A stretch of DNA of 64,000 nucleotides from Phocoena phocoena (taxonomy: Eukaryota > Chordata > Mammalia > Artiodactyla > Phocoenidae). Positions 34,969 to 46,280 of this stretch are shown piece by piece. The notes under the pieces are model-generated. The model saw only the letters and a list, made by a program, of their open reading frames with translations, did no database searches and had not been told where the DNA came from. The position numbers and the translations under genes were made by a program. How positions within the stretch are numbered: the first letter of the stretch is position 1; each line of letters begins with the position of its first letter. The stretch covers positions 133,946,281 through 134,010,280 of the forward strand of contig NC_089222.1 in the NCBI RefSeq assembly GCF_963924675.1, in the 5' to 3' direction.

Positions 34969-35092
34969 CTTTATGATCCCTCATGACATGTGGGATAGTA
35001 GTTCCCTGACCCTCTGCAGGGTCAGGGATCGAATCTGCACCTTCTGCAGTGGAAGCGTGGAGTCTTAACCACTGGACTACCAGGGAAGTCCC
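34969..35092 (-). mobile_element. Short CHR-type SINE, antisense, with a hairpin rearrangement
   Basis: Ends ACCACTGGACTACCAGGGAA at the right, the reverse of the second short subfamily seen at 30235. TGCATC at 34963-34968 and 35093-35098 is a minimal TSD. The middle carries the perfect inverted repeat CCCTGACCCT/AGGGTCAGGG. Confidence 0.82.
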
Positions 35093-35301
35093 TGCATCGT
35101 ATATCTAATAAGGGGTTAATATCCACAATATATAAGGAACTCATGAAACTCAATAGCAAGGAAACAATCCAATTAAAAAGTAGAAAAAGTATCTGAATAA
35201 ACATTTTTTCCCAAAAAAAAGACACACAGATGGCCACAGGTACACGAAAAGATACCCAACATCACTAATCATCAGGGAAATGCAAATCAAAACCATAATG
35301 A

Positions 35302-36937
35302 CAAAAGACCCCGAATAGCCAAAGCAATCTTGAGAACGAAAAACGGAGCTGGAGGAATTAGGCTCCCTGACTTCAAGACTATAATACAAAGCTACAGTAA
35401 TCAAGACAGTGTGATACTGGCACAAAAACAGAAATATAGATCAATGGAACAGGATAGAAAGCCCAGAGATAAACCCACACACATATGGTCACCTTATCTT
35501 TGATAAAGGAGGCAGGAATGTACAGTAGAGAAAGGACAGCCTCTTCAATAAGTGGTGCTGGGAAAACTGGACAGGTACATGTAAAAGTATGAGATTAGAT
35601 CACTCCCTAACACCATACACAAAAATAAGCTCAAAATGGATTAAAGACCTAAATGTAAGGCCAGAAACTATCAAATTCTTAGAGGAAAACATAGGCAGAA
35701 CACGCTATGACATAAATCACAGCAGGATCCTTTTTGACCCACCTCCTAGATAAATGGAAATAAAAAGAAAAATAAACAAATGGGACCTAATGAAACGTAA
35801 AAGCTTTTGCACAGCAAAGGAAACCATAAACAAGACCAAAAGACAACCCTCAGAATGGGAGAAAATATTTGCAAATGAAGCAACTGACAAAGGATTAATC
35901 TCCAAAATATACAAGCAGCTCACACAGCTCAATATCAAAAATACAAACAACCCAAACCAAAAATGGGCAGAAGACCTAAATAGACATTTCTGCAAAGAAG
36001 ATATACAGATTGCCAACAAACACATGAAAGAATGCTCAGCATCATTAATCATTAGATAAATGCAAATCAAAACTACAATGAGATATCATCTCACACCAGT
36101 CAGAATGGCCATCATCAAAAAATCTAGAAACAATAAATGCTGGCGAGGGTGTGGAGAAAAGGGAACACTCTTGCACTGCTGGTGGGAATGTGAATTGGTA
36201 CAGCCACTATGGAGAACAGTATGGAGGTTCCTTAAAAAACTACAAATAGAACTACCATATGACCCAGCAATCCCACTACTGGGCATATACCCTGAGAAAA
36301 CCATAATTCAAAAAGAGTCATGTACCAAAATGTTCATTGCAGCTCTATTTACAATAGCCAGGAGATGGAAACAACCTAAGTGTCCATCATGGGATGAATG
36401 GATAAAGAAGATGTGGCACATATATACAATGGAATATTACTCAGCCATAAAAAGAAACAAAATTGAGCTATTTGTAATGAGGTGGGTGGACCTAGAGTCT
36501 GTCATACAGAGTGAAGTAAGTCAGAAAGAGAAAGATAAATACCGTATGCTAACACATATATATGGAATTTAAGGAAAAAAATGTCATGAAGAACCTAGGG
36601 GTAAGACAGGAATAAAGACACAGACCTACTAGAGAATGGACTTGAGGATATGGGGAGGGGGAAGGGTAAGCTGTGACAAAGTGAGAGAGTGGCATGGACA
36701 TATATACACTACCAAATGTAAAATGGATAGCTAGTGGGAAGCAGCCACATAGCACAGGGAGATCAGCTCGGTGCTTTATGACCACCTGGAGGGGTGGGAT
36801 AGGGAGGATGGGAGGGAGGGAGATGTAATTGGGAAGAGATATGGGAACATATGTATATGTATAACTGATTCACTTTGTTATAAAGCAGAAACTAACACAC
36901 CATTGTAAAGCAATTATACTACAATAAAGATGTAAAA
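35302..36937 (+). mobile_element. Young 5'-truncated LINE-1 inserted in an older L1
   Basis: About 1.6 kb from the late reverse-transcriptase region of ORF2 through the 3' UTR and tail. Open pieces at 35754-36059 and 36060-36572 carry [20 protein letters not shown] and [20 protein letters not shown], separated by one in-frame TAA. Upstream the frame is shifted and stops near 35500. AAAACCATAATGA at 35289-35301 recurs at 36938-36950 as the TSD. No endonuclease domain and no catalytic YADD motif are included, so it cannot move itself. Confidence 0.97.
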
Positions 36938-36992
36938 AAAACCATAATGAGATGTCACATCACACCTGTTAGAATGGTTATTATAATAAAAA

Positions 36993-37011
36993 AGAGAGAG
37001 AGAGAGAGAGA
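36993..37011. repeat. Short (GA)n run inside L1
   Basis: About nine GA units within the old L1 ORF2 end. Confidence 0.9.
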
Positions 37012-37296
37012 AATAATAAGTGAGGACGTGAAGAAAAGGGAACCCTCACGCCTTGTTAGTAGGAATGTAAATTGGAGCAGCCACTGAGGAAAATGGTATG
37101 GAGGTTCCTCAAAAAATTAAAAATAGAACAACCATATGATCCAGCAATTTCACTTTTGGGTATTTATTCAAAGAACAAAAACACTAATTTGAAAAGATAT
37201 CTGCACCCCCATGTTTATTGCTGCATTATTTACAATAGCCAAGACATGGAAACAACCTAAATGTCCATCAACAGATGAACAGAAAAAGAAAAATTG

Positions 37297-37322
37297 GTAT
37301 ATATATATATATATATATGTAT

Positions 37323-37354
<32 letters not shown>
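37297..37354. repeat. Compound (TA)n-(CA)n microsatellite inside L1
   Basis: (TA)n to 37318, then TGTATGTA and (CA)n to 37354, at the same L1 site that is expanded at 8157-8202. Confidence 0.95.
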
Positions 37355-37357
<3 letters not shown>

Positions 37358-37844
37358 GGAATATTATTCAGCCATAAAGAAGAGTGAAATCTTGCAATTT
37401 GTGACAACATGGATGGATCTTGAGGGCATTCTGCTAAGTAAATAAATCAGTAATGAAGTAAATCAGTAAATAAGTAAATCAGAGAGAGAAAGATAAATGC
37501 CATATAATCTCACTTACATGTAGACTCTGAAAACAAACAAACAAAAAAACCAGCTCGTAGATAGAGAGAACCGATTGGTGTTTGCCAGAAGCAGGGGAAG
37601 AGGGGTGAGTGAAATGAGTGACAGGAGTCAAAAGGTACAAACTTCCATAATAAAATGAATAAGCATGGGAATATAATGTATAGCATGATGACTACAGTTA
37701 ATAATACTCTATTGCACATTTGAAAAGATGCTAAGAGAGTAGCTCTTTAAAGTTCTCATCAGAAGAAAGAAATTTTTGTAACTAAAATATCAGGTTATTA
37801 CTACAGTAAATCTGGTGCCCTGTTTTGAGAGGAAAAAATAGAAA

Positions 37845-38770
37845 GCAGATGCAAACATCCTAAACAAAATATTAGCAAGTCAGATCCAGTGATAAATAAA
37901 AAGGCTAATCGTTCATGATCTAGTTGTATTTATTCCAGATAAACGATGCTGCTAGCTTAAAATTTAAAAATCAGTTAATAAATTTACAATATTAACAGAA
38001 TACATAAGGTAAATTATATGACCATTTGATAGATGCAGAAAAGCATCTGATAAATTTCATATCCATTCATGATCAAAATTTTAACACACTAGGAATAGAA
38101 CCTTCTCCATCTGATAAGAATATCTTTTACAAAAAATTCTTACATCAAATATGATATTGATGGTGAATTATTGAAAACTTCCCACCTGAGATAAAGAATA
38201 AAACAAGAACACCTACTTTCACCATGTCTCTTTATATTGTAATGAAGGTCCTAGCCACTGCAAAAAGGCACAAAAAAAAAATGTAGGAACTGTAAAGGAA
38301 GAAATTAAACTTTTCATTCTTCCCACACGGCATGATTACATGATTGCGAGTGTAGAAAACTCTAAAGAACTTTCAGTCAGACCGACTATTAAGTAATTTT
38401 AGCGATGATATTGGATAAAAGGTCACCTTAGAAAAATCAATTGTACTTCTATACAAAAAGGCTGAAATTAGAAAATTTTAACACATCATTTACAATAACA
38501 TCAAAAAAATCAAAATTGTGGGAATAAATCTAGAAAAAGATTTTACACATAAGCTATAAAACATTGTTCTTAATATTATATTACAAATTAATAATTATTA
38601 GTAAATGAAGGGATAGACCATGTCCATGGATAGAAAGAGGTAACATTGGAAAGCTGTCACTTATCTCCACACTGATCCAATAAATATCACAGCATTTTTT
38701 CCTGGAAATTAACAACCTATTCTAAAATTTATATGGAAATGCAGAGGGACAAAAAGTCAAGACATTTTTG
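37845..38770 (+). mobile_element. Ancient L1 ORF2 reverse-transcriptase region
   Basis: GATGCAAACATCCTAAACAA, GATGCAGAAAAGCATCTGAT and TTTTAACACACTAGGAATAG follow the RT-domain region. Heavily decayed, truncated at both ends. Confidence 0.75.
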
Positions 38771-38774
38771 AAGA

Positions 38775-39615
38775 AGTTAGACTTTATTAATTTTGTTGTA
38801 GTTTTATATAGTCATTGTTTCCTTGGGTTCACCCAAATGCTTACATTTTTGTTTTTCCCTTTTTCTTACTGTATTTTCCTTCTGGATTCATTTCTTTTCT
38901 TCCTGAATTATATTCTTTAAAGTTACTAATAAATATCCACCTAGTAGCCTGTATCAAGTCAGCTGTATAATTCTAGACTGACAATGATTTCTTTCAGCAT
39001 TTTGAAGATATTATCTTAATGTTGTCTTGCTTCTATTGCTGATTTTGAGAAGTCAGCTATCAATCTAATTGTCATTCCTTTACAGGTAATGTGTCTTTTC
39101 TCATTTAAAATTTTCTCTTTGTCTTAGTGTTCTATCAAGTACAAGGTACATCTTCTTTGTTCCGTAGGGGATACACTGAGCTTCCTGAATCTATTCATTC
39201 ATCTGTCGTCATTTGGAGGAAATTCTAAACCATTCTCTCTTCAAATATTGCATCTTCATCTTTCTCTCCAGTCTTTCCTTTTGATTAAATCCATGTAAGA
39301 CCTTTTCAATCTGCCTTTCATATCCCTTAATTCATCTTTCTTATTTTCATCCTTTGTTTCTCTATGCTGCATTCTCAATAATTTCTCAATCTCTATCTTC
39401 AGCTCCTAATCTGCTCTTTAACCCAACCATTTGAGTTTTTAATCTCAATTATTATATTTTTATATCCATAATTTTATTAATCTTTCTTGTCCATTGTAAT
39501 GTGCCTTATCTCTTCATTTAACTTTCAATACTCTCCTTTATTTCTTTAAACATATAAAATACATATTTTATATTTCTCCTTGCTGATTTCAATATCTGAG
39601 AGATGGATCCCAGTG
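38775..39615 (-). mobile_element. Probable ancient L1 5'-region fragment, antisense
   Basis: GAGAAGTCAGCTATCAATCT, CTAATTGTCATTCCTTTACA and CTTCAAATATTGCATC recall a recurrent antisense old-L1 pattern. The class is from memory and is uncertain. Confidence 0.5.
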
Positions 39616-39619
39616 ATCA

Positions 39620-40170
39620 TACACAGAATGAATTCCAATTTTAAATTCACGTGAGAGAAGTCTTAAAATTAGGAATGCTTGAGACTCTTACCTTTCTTTT
39701 CCCCTATATTCAGAGTCAAAGCCAACATAGTTAAGAATCTTCATATTTTACTTTGGTGAGACAGTGTTTCTTCTTGGTTGCCTGCTTCTGGAGGTCTTGG
39801 CTTTCTTTGGGGGAGGTCTCAGGTTTAGTAGGGGCAGGTGGTCTCTGATTCACCCTCAAACCTTATGTGGGCCCCAGATCATCTCCTATAACCTCCCTCA
39901 AGCACACACATGCACATATCAACACTCTTGTCCGCCAGCAGCTTGCTGATGATCCTTGGATTAACTGTCACCTGCAGCACTGATTTGCCCTTCTGGATTC
40001 ATATCTGACCTTGAAGGATTTCTCACTGCCAGGTCACTCTTCTTTTCTTCTATTTTACTAAGTGTTTTTAGTGCTCTGCACATCATGATCACCAACTTTC
40101 TGGAAAAGGAAGTACAGGTTTAAGGCTTTCTAGTTCATAAATGAGGAATCGCACACTGTCAAGTTGAATG
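39620..40170. other. Unique DNA, no recognised feature
   Basis: Nothing supportable as a gene or repeat. Confidence 0.4.
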
Positions 40171-40172
40171 AC

Positions 40173-40550
40173 TGTCTTAGTCAGTTTGGGTGGCTATAAC
40201 AAAGCACCATACACTGGGTGGCTTGTAAACAATGGAAATTTATTTCTCACAGTTCTGGAGGCTGGAAGTCTGAGATCAGGGTGCCAGCATGGTCACATTC
40301 TGGTGAGAGCCCTCTTCTGGGTTGCACTGCCAACTTCTTGTGTTCCCACATAGCAGAGAGCAGACAGAGCAAGCAAGACCTCCTGTGGTTCTTATAAGGG
40401 CACTAATGCCATTCATGGGGACACCTCTCTCATGACCTCATCTAATCCTAATTACCTTCTAAAGGTCCCACCTCCTACTAACATCACATTGGAGAGTAGA
40501 GTTTCAACATATGAATTTGGGGGGATACACAAACATTCAGTCCATAACAC
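40173..40550 (-). mobile_element. MaLR LTR (MST/THE1-like), antisense
   Basis: TGTCTTAGTCAGTTTGGGTG opens it, followed by ATTTATTTCTCACAGTTCTG and CTTATAAGGGCACTAATGCC; AAACATTCAGTCCATAACAC closes it. Nearly full-length solo LTR. Confidence 0.88.
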
Positions 40551-41279
40551 ATTGTCCACTTTCCTAGATGCCACCAAAGGACTCTCCAAAGTGGTTTAGC
40601 AATTACACTACTGACCACAGGGTATGGGAGATTCCTGGTGTTCCATATCTTTGCCAACACATGGTAGTGTCAGAGTTTAATTCTTAAGGACCTTCTTTCT
40701 ACAAATTAATCCAATGGACTCCTCCTTCTGATCTACTGATGGGTAGCAAGTATCACATTTATGTCTTTCTGGATGTTGGATCTTAGAGCAGGAGGTCCAC
40801 AACTCTTCCTGAAGAGTGGACTGGGTCCATCAATTCTTCCTAATGGGTGATGGGGGGGTGGGTCTTCCTCTATCTTATCTTGAGTGAGAGGACTGGCCGG
40901 TGAGCAGGATAAGGAGAGCTGGGGTTCTGAGAGCCAGGGGGGTCTGTGCCAGCCACTGACACTGCCTACTAGAATGGATCTCGGAGGTGAGGTCAGCACA
41001 ACACTGACCCTTGAGCCAGTGAAACCAGCCTGCCTGCTGCCTCTGGCAGGTCTTCTAATGAAAGAGTGGCCAGGACAATGGGAATCTCATGTCCCAAGGC
41101 CAAAGAGCCAAGAGACATCTGGCCTCTAGATGACAGATGGAAGTCCAGAGGAAGCCAGGCAAAGAGGGGTCAAGGAAACAGAAATGATGGAAATGAAGAT
41201 CCTGGTAGATCTCTGTGCAGGATGGATGTGGGGCAAGTGTTTGTTTGTCAGTCCCTCATCAGCATCTAGAAACTGCAAA
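40551..41279. other. Unique DNA, no recognised feature
   Basis: Several open frames on both strands, none with splice structure or known motif. Confidence 0.4.
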
Positions 41280-41284
41280 CATAG

Positions 41285-41555
41285 CAGAGTGATTGAGTGT
41301 GACCTCAGAAAGTAGATGATTTGGGCAGCCTTCTACTAACAGGTCCGAGATTTTAGGCACGTTACTCAACCTCTCCCTGCCTCAGGTTCCTTATTTGTAA
41401 AAATGAGAATATTCACACATATTTATAAGGTTGTCTTGAAAAGAAATGAGATATTATCAGTAAAATGTTTTGCAAGGGTCTGCAAGGGTGCACAGTAAGG
41501 ACTCAGTAAATGTTAGTTGTTATTCTTACCACCATCATTATTGCTATATAATATG
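41285..41555 (+). mobile_element. MIR SINE
   Basis: CACGTTACTCAACCTCTCCC, CTCAGGTTCCTTATTTGTAA and AAGGACTCAGTAAATGTTAG in MIR order. Confidence 0.8.
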
Positions 41556-41577
41556 TAAATATATATTTATATTAGGT

Positions 41578-41581
41578 AGAT

Positions 41582-41626
<45 letters not shown>
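41578..41626. repeat. (GATA)n microsatellite
   Basis: About eleven GATA units, directly after the MIR end. A shorter GATA run is at 53189-53208. Confidence 0.95.
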
Positions 41627-41627
<1 letters not shown>

Positions 41628-41629
41628 CT

Positions 41630-41980
41630 CCTATGACCAGCTCTGTTGGGGCAAGCTGCAGTATCAGGACTGGTTTTCATCTGGTGCATCAATTCTGATT
41701 GATTGATCGTGGCTGCCTGTTGAGAAGGATTCTGAGGTCACGCTTGGGCTCATGGGAAGGAGCTGCAGGCTGTGATCAACTGGCCATGTCTGCCACGGCT
41801 CAGGAGGCAGAGTGTTAGTGACTTAGGCGCTCGCCTCCCCGTGGTCTGCATTTCACTTCTTATCCGTTAGGGAATAGTGATTCAGGAATGTTCCCAACTC
41901 AAGTTTCTAAAAGGACCTATAAAGAGACCCAAAAAAGGGCCGATTTTTAAATGAGGCCAACTGCACGTGGTTCTTTAAAA
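41630..41980. other. Unique DNA, no recognised feature
   Basis: Nothing supportable. Confidence 0.4.
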
Positions 41981-41983
41981 ATC

Positions 41984-41984
<1 letters not shown>

Positions 41985-42065
<81 letters not shown>

Positions 42066-42222
42066 CTGTACGCGGGCCTCTCACTGTTGTGGCCTCTCCT
42101 GTTGCGGAGCACAGGCTCCGGACGCGCTCCGCGGCATGTGGGATCTTCCAGGACCGGGTCACAAACCCGTGTCCCCTGCATCGGCAGGCGGACTCTCAAC
42201 CACTGCGCCACCAGGGAAGCCC
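41985..42222 (-). mobile_element. CHR SINE, antisense, internally deleted, with (TA)n tail
   Basis: (TA)n at 41985-42032, T-tract of 33 at 42033-42065, then the SINE body to 42222. About 35 bases between GGACGCGC and TCCGCGGCAT are missing, with CGC shared at the join. The (TA)n sits on the tail side, as in the 29783 copy. Confidence 0.95.
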
Positions 42223-42229
42223 TAAAAGT

Positions 42230-43745
42230 CATATACATTGAAAGCAGGCTCTGCCTCCTTCTTGGTTCTGAGTTCTACAGAGAAGTTCCATTTTATCGTT
42301 CAGCACTGCTCACCACACTGACACCTGCAACGGTGAGTGAGCCTCAGGTGGGCCCATCGTAAGCAGAGTTGGCACTTAGCTTTCCACAGATGCTGCTTGA
42401 AGCAGGGAGCTCGGGCGGGGACTAGATTCACCCGAGAACATGGTGCAGTAGAAAAAGCACAGGGATATGCAGGCTTGGAATCCAGCTCGGGCAGAAACCC
42501 ACAGTGTGGGGCTGGGTTCTGACTGACTTCTTAGAGACCTGGTTCCTTGCCTCTAAAGTAAGGAAAATGATCTCCAAGATCCCATCCAATTCCACTATTC
42601 TATTCTAGGGAAGGAAAGACATCTCTTATATTGACTATGTTTTCAAAAGAGGGAGAAGCATGCAGAGATGTGTATATGTGCAAGATGGTAAGTCCTCAAC
42701 CTTCTTGAAGGACATCTTCCAAAATGTCCCCAGATTCCCAAATGGCGAAATAGCACAACTGCCCCCATTTCTCCTAGGGATTAGTTTTTCCCAGTGAAAA
42801 TAGGTTTATCAGTACAAAAGATGATATCATGTGAAAGCAAGGATTCAAGAACCAGTTACCTCATGTACTAGTACCCTTCACCCACCCACCCCCATCCCAC
42901 GCACATAGACACACAAACTTTTTACCCCATTAAACCAAAATCCTACTTCAGCAAAATTACAAAGCCGTACACGTCATGGCCCTCTGATATTGAAACTACA
43001 CCTGTTAAATTCACCGCGACAAAGGGTCCATTGCATTCAGATTACATAAAACACCCAGACCACCATTGTTACGGAGTATGTTTTAGTAATACAGCACCAA
43101 GAAAATTAAGTAATAAAATGTGCAATTTCTTTTTCCAACAGCTGTAAACTGGAAACATCATGAGATTTTTTCCAAACCATATGAGTTTTGTACCTGTCTT
43201 TTCTCATAGACAAGAACAATAATATAAAATGATTTATTAACATAAACTCATAAGAATGACTTTTCATAACCATTTTGAAAAGGAATATGTCTCATTTTGA
43301 AAAGGGACATGTCTCCCTAAGGATTAGAAGACACGCAACCCTTACGGAGACGTGTCCCTTATCAAAATGACCCCCTTGGGAGTGGCTGTCCTGACCATGG
43401 TGGCATGCTCACTTTGGATTTTTCTCCTAAGAAACTGATTTCCTGGGCCAGTTCAGGAGTGTTGGAAGGAAATTGTGTCCCAGTACAGAACAGTATTTCC
43501 TAGGTCCGTCATTCACCTTGCATGATTCACTTGGCTTCACGTTTCAAAACCCATCTACAGAGACTTGGCTCTGAATTGCTCTTTGCTGTTTTCTGCAACC
43601 CAAATCTACCTTCTAAAGAGGAAAATTGACTATTGTTAATGGAAAGAGTATGCCACAGAACCTGAAGGCAATTCCTCATGAACTACATAAAAACATTTTA
43701 TATTTGGCGACACACACAGAATATGTTTATAATTTTGTTATAATT
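42230..43745. other. 1.5 kb repeat-free DNA with a long hairpin
   Basis: No mobile element recognised. 42980-43230 contains SOX-like CCATTGTTA and homeobox-like AATTAAGTAATAAA. A 24-base imperfect inverted repeat is at 43293-43369. No gene supported. Confidence 0.4.
43293..43369. repeat. Imperfect 24-bp inverted repeat with 29-nt loop
   Basis: Arm 43293-43316 begins CATTTTGAAAAGGGACATGT. Arm 43346-43369 is its reverse complement at 22 of 24 positions. A related partial direct copy (CATTTTGAAAAGGAATATGT) lies just upstream at 43271-43290. Confidence 0.85.
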
Positions 43746-43746
43746 A

Positions 43747-44219
43747 ATGTAATGTATTAACTTGACTAATTTTGTGTGTCAGCTTGGCTGGGCTAAGGGA
43801 GGCCCAGAGAGCTGGTAAAACATTATTTCCGGTTGTGTCTATGAGGGTGTTTCTGGAACATTCCAATCAGTAGACTGAGCAAAGAAGATCACTTTCCCCA
43901 AGGCAGTGGGCATCATGCAATCCCCTGGGGGCCTGAATAGAACAAAAGAGCACGGGAAGGGTAAAATCACTCTCTTCTCTTGAGCTGGGACGTCCTTCTC
44001 CTCCTGCCCTCAGACACTGTCTCTCCTGGTTCTCGGGTCTTCAGACTTGGACTGAAGCTCCACCACCTGCCTTCCCGGGTCTCCAGCTTGCAGACAGCGT
44101 ATTGTGGGTCTTCTCAGCCTCCATAACCATGTGAGCCAATTCTGATAATAAACCTCTTCTTATATCTATCCATAGACATCCTATAGGTTCTGTTTTTCTG
44201 GAGAACACTGACTAACAGA
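43747..44219 (+). mobile_element. ERVL-type solo LTR (MLT2-like)
   Basis: GTCAGCTTGGCTGGGCTAAG, GAGGGTGTTTCTGGAACATT, CCATGTGAGCCAATTCTGAT and TTCTGGAGAACACTGACTAA in LTR order. No internal viral genes attached. Confidence 0.82.
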
Positions 44220-44995
44220 ACGTCCTTCAAGGGCTATGTTTAAGGGAATGGCATTCTTTTGCGTTTTTTAAATGTCCAAGTTCTATGAGTATCAGGCATT
44301 TCTAACTCAATCTCTGAATCCCCTTTCTGTCTATACCCATTCCTGAGTCTCACCCTCTTCCTTATTTCTATCACAAGGGCTGTGTCAAAATAGCCACTTG
44401 AGGAAGCCCCCAGCATCATAACGGCCACATGGGAACATCTGGGATTCCACCAGCTCATCATCCTGGGTCAAGAGATGCTGCCGATCTGATACTGCCCTCC
44501 AAACATGATTTGCTTGTTTTCACTCCTTCCCCCGGGATGAGACCATGAGGCAGGACATTTTCAAAGACGTCATCAAGGGAAGCTTAAAAACTGGGATTTC
44601 ATTTCCATATTGATCAGATAAGAAAGGAAATGACAGATAAAATGTCCAAATGCCATTTTCTTGCCCACTCATAATTCTGCCACCAGGTTGAACAGAAAAA
44701 GCCAGATACGGGTTCCATGGGTTCCTCTTTAGGAAATAGAACATCTGAAATCTTTTCTCAGTCTCTGTTCTTGCATTGACTGTGAAAAGGTCACCAGCAA
44801 CATCCCAATTACCACACATTGGTTTCCAATCTGTCCTCATCCGACCTGACTTCTGTGGCATCTGAAACCTTCCCACCTCCTTCTGGTAACTGCCTCCCCC
44901 TCAGACTTACACATCTCCCCCCTCTCTCCTGCACCCCAGTCTATAGGACCATTTGGATGCCCCACTTTTGCTTCCAACTCAATATGTATATATGG
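44220..44995. other. Unique DNA, no recognised feature
   Basis: Open frames on the minus strand at 44240-44461 and 44520-44876 have no recognisable domain or splice context. Confidence 0.4.
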
Positions 44996-44999
44996 TAAG

Positions 45000-45490
45000 T
45001 TATCCCCACAGCCGTAAGAGGTTGGGCTCCCTGGGTGGACGCCTTCATTTCTATTCAGGAAACACCCTGCTCCCCGTCTTCTGGGAACAAAATCCTGGCT
45101 CCCCCTGGCTGCTCCCTTCCCTTGTCCCTCACAACCAACCACTGGATCTCAGCCATTCTGCCTCTTCCTGGAGCTCCTGGGCCACCCACCGCTGACCCAC
45201 TACTTCAGGCCCTTCCTGCGTTAACTCTGGACCAGTTCCTGCCAGCCTTTCTCCTACAGTCTCTTCGTTGGGGAAACCCATCCCACACTTCAGTCATAGG
45301 TGAGTCTCCCCCCAAAAGGTGCTTAAATCCGTTTCTGAAATTTTCAGTGGTTCCCATTGATAGGAAACACCAGGCTCCTTTGCTTGTCAGTCAAGAGACT
45401 TCATTTGGCCTCCATCTAACCTGGCCAATTCATAAGGGCCTATTAACCATTCCCTGAACCCTGTAATTCAACGGGGTCCCATCTCCCCTG
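45000..45490 (+). mobile_element. Diverged L2 LINE fragment
   Basis: GGTGCTTAAATCCGTTTCTG, CAGTGGTTCCCATTGATAGG and AAACACCAGGCTCCTTTGCT follow L2 order weakly. The segment contains a chance splice-like pair at 45261-45300. Confidence 0.5.
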
Positions 45491-45753
45491 CAACTGGTTT
45501 CCATTAGGGTGAAGCTCCCCTGGGGGAGGACAGACTTCTCTGACGGTGGGTTTGGGAGAAGGGCCTCATAGCCCAGCCCCTCTCTCTTCCCTCTTTATCT
45601 TGAGAGCCAAGCTGGCCACTTGGTGGACACAGGCCCATGTTTTCAGAGTCAGCTCCTCCCAGGCTGCCGGCGATTGTGCTAGGAAGCCACCCCCCTTATG
45701 TCAGTGCTACCAACATCCTCCAATACCAGATTTTTCAGTAATAAAAGTGATTT

Positions 45754-45756
<3 letters not shown>

Positions 45757-45788
<32 letters not shown>
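45757..45788. repeat. (TA)n microsatellite
   Basis: About 16 TA units directly abutting the mariner-type hairpin; mariners insert at TA. Confidence 0.95.
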
Positions 45789-45791
<3 letters not shown>

Positions 45792-45864
45792 TTGCCAAAA
45801 AGCTCGTATGGGTTTTTCCATAACATCGTATGGAAAACCCGAATGAACTTTTTGACCAACCCAA
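45789..45864. mobile_element. Mariner-type MITE hairpin
   Basis: Two arms, TTTGCCAAAAAGCTCGTATG onward (45791-45820) and TGGAAAACCCGAATGAACTT onward (45831-45859), are near-perfect reverse complements around a 10-base loop. It matches the remembered short palindromic mariner derivative (GGTTGGCCAAAAAGTTCGT ends) of cetartiodactyls, which is the source of the ruminant miR-2284/2285 family. Transcription here is unknown. Confidence 0.8.
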
Positions 45865-46132
45865 TATTTGCCTCCCATCTACCTTATTCCTTTTCCTTTT
45901 TCTCAGGAAGGGAAGAGAGGAGCTCCTAATTGGGTTCCTTTTTACCCCAACAATACTCGCTGCCTCTGGGCCCTGCTCCTATCACTCTCCCCTCCTAGGA
46001 ACGCCCGTTATCTCTCTCCGTCCGCCTAGTTGTCAGTGTCCACCAAGACCCTCCTGAACTCCCACAGCACCGTGATGCTCCCGGGGCCCACGTCTCCCTT
46101 TCCTCTGCACCCACAGCCCCGGGGCTACACCT

Positions 46133-46145
46133 GTTGCCTAGCAAC
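46133..46145. promoter_or_regulatory. RFX X-box motif
   Basis: GTTGCCTAGCAAC matches the X-box consensus bound by RFX factors: two half sites GTTGCC and GGCAAC/AGCAAC around one base. Nearby GGGGCCCACG and CCCCGGGGC raise local CpG content. Function is inferred only. Confidence 0.5.
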
Positions 46146-46280
46146 GGTGTACTGCCCCGTAGTATTCCCGGACACCTCGTCTCGCACTCTGGTGGAAATT
46201 CTCACCCATCTGAGTTTCGCCTCCCTGGTGAATTACACCTGGGGACAGGTACATTCCCTTCAGCTCGTTATCACTCTTAC

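Larger units (their letters stand above)
34406..37800 (+). mobile_element. Old L1 (L1MA/B-like) ORF2-3' end, split by a SINE and a younger L1
   Basis: ORF2 C-terminal text occurs at 34600-34960, 35098-35301 and 36938-37450. The 3' UTR with ACAGTTAATAATACTCTATT and AGAAATTTTTGTAACTAAAA ends near 37800. The reading order is continuous once the SINE (34969-35092) and the young L1 (35302-36937) are removed. 34406-34600 is repeat-like but uncertain. Confidence 0.85.

Noticed and set aside
36060..36572. A 170-codon frame that looks like a real protein
   Set aside because: It is the C-terminal end of L1 ORF2 in a 5'-truncated copy; an in-frame stop and an upstream frameshift mean it is not a gene.
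42303..42331. A 29-base segment between TCGTTCAG and GTGAGTGAG
   Set aside because: Too short to judge, no partner exon, and not flanked by other coding signs.
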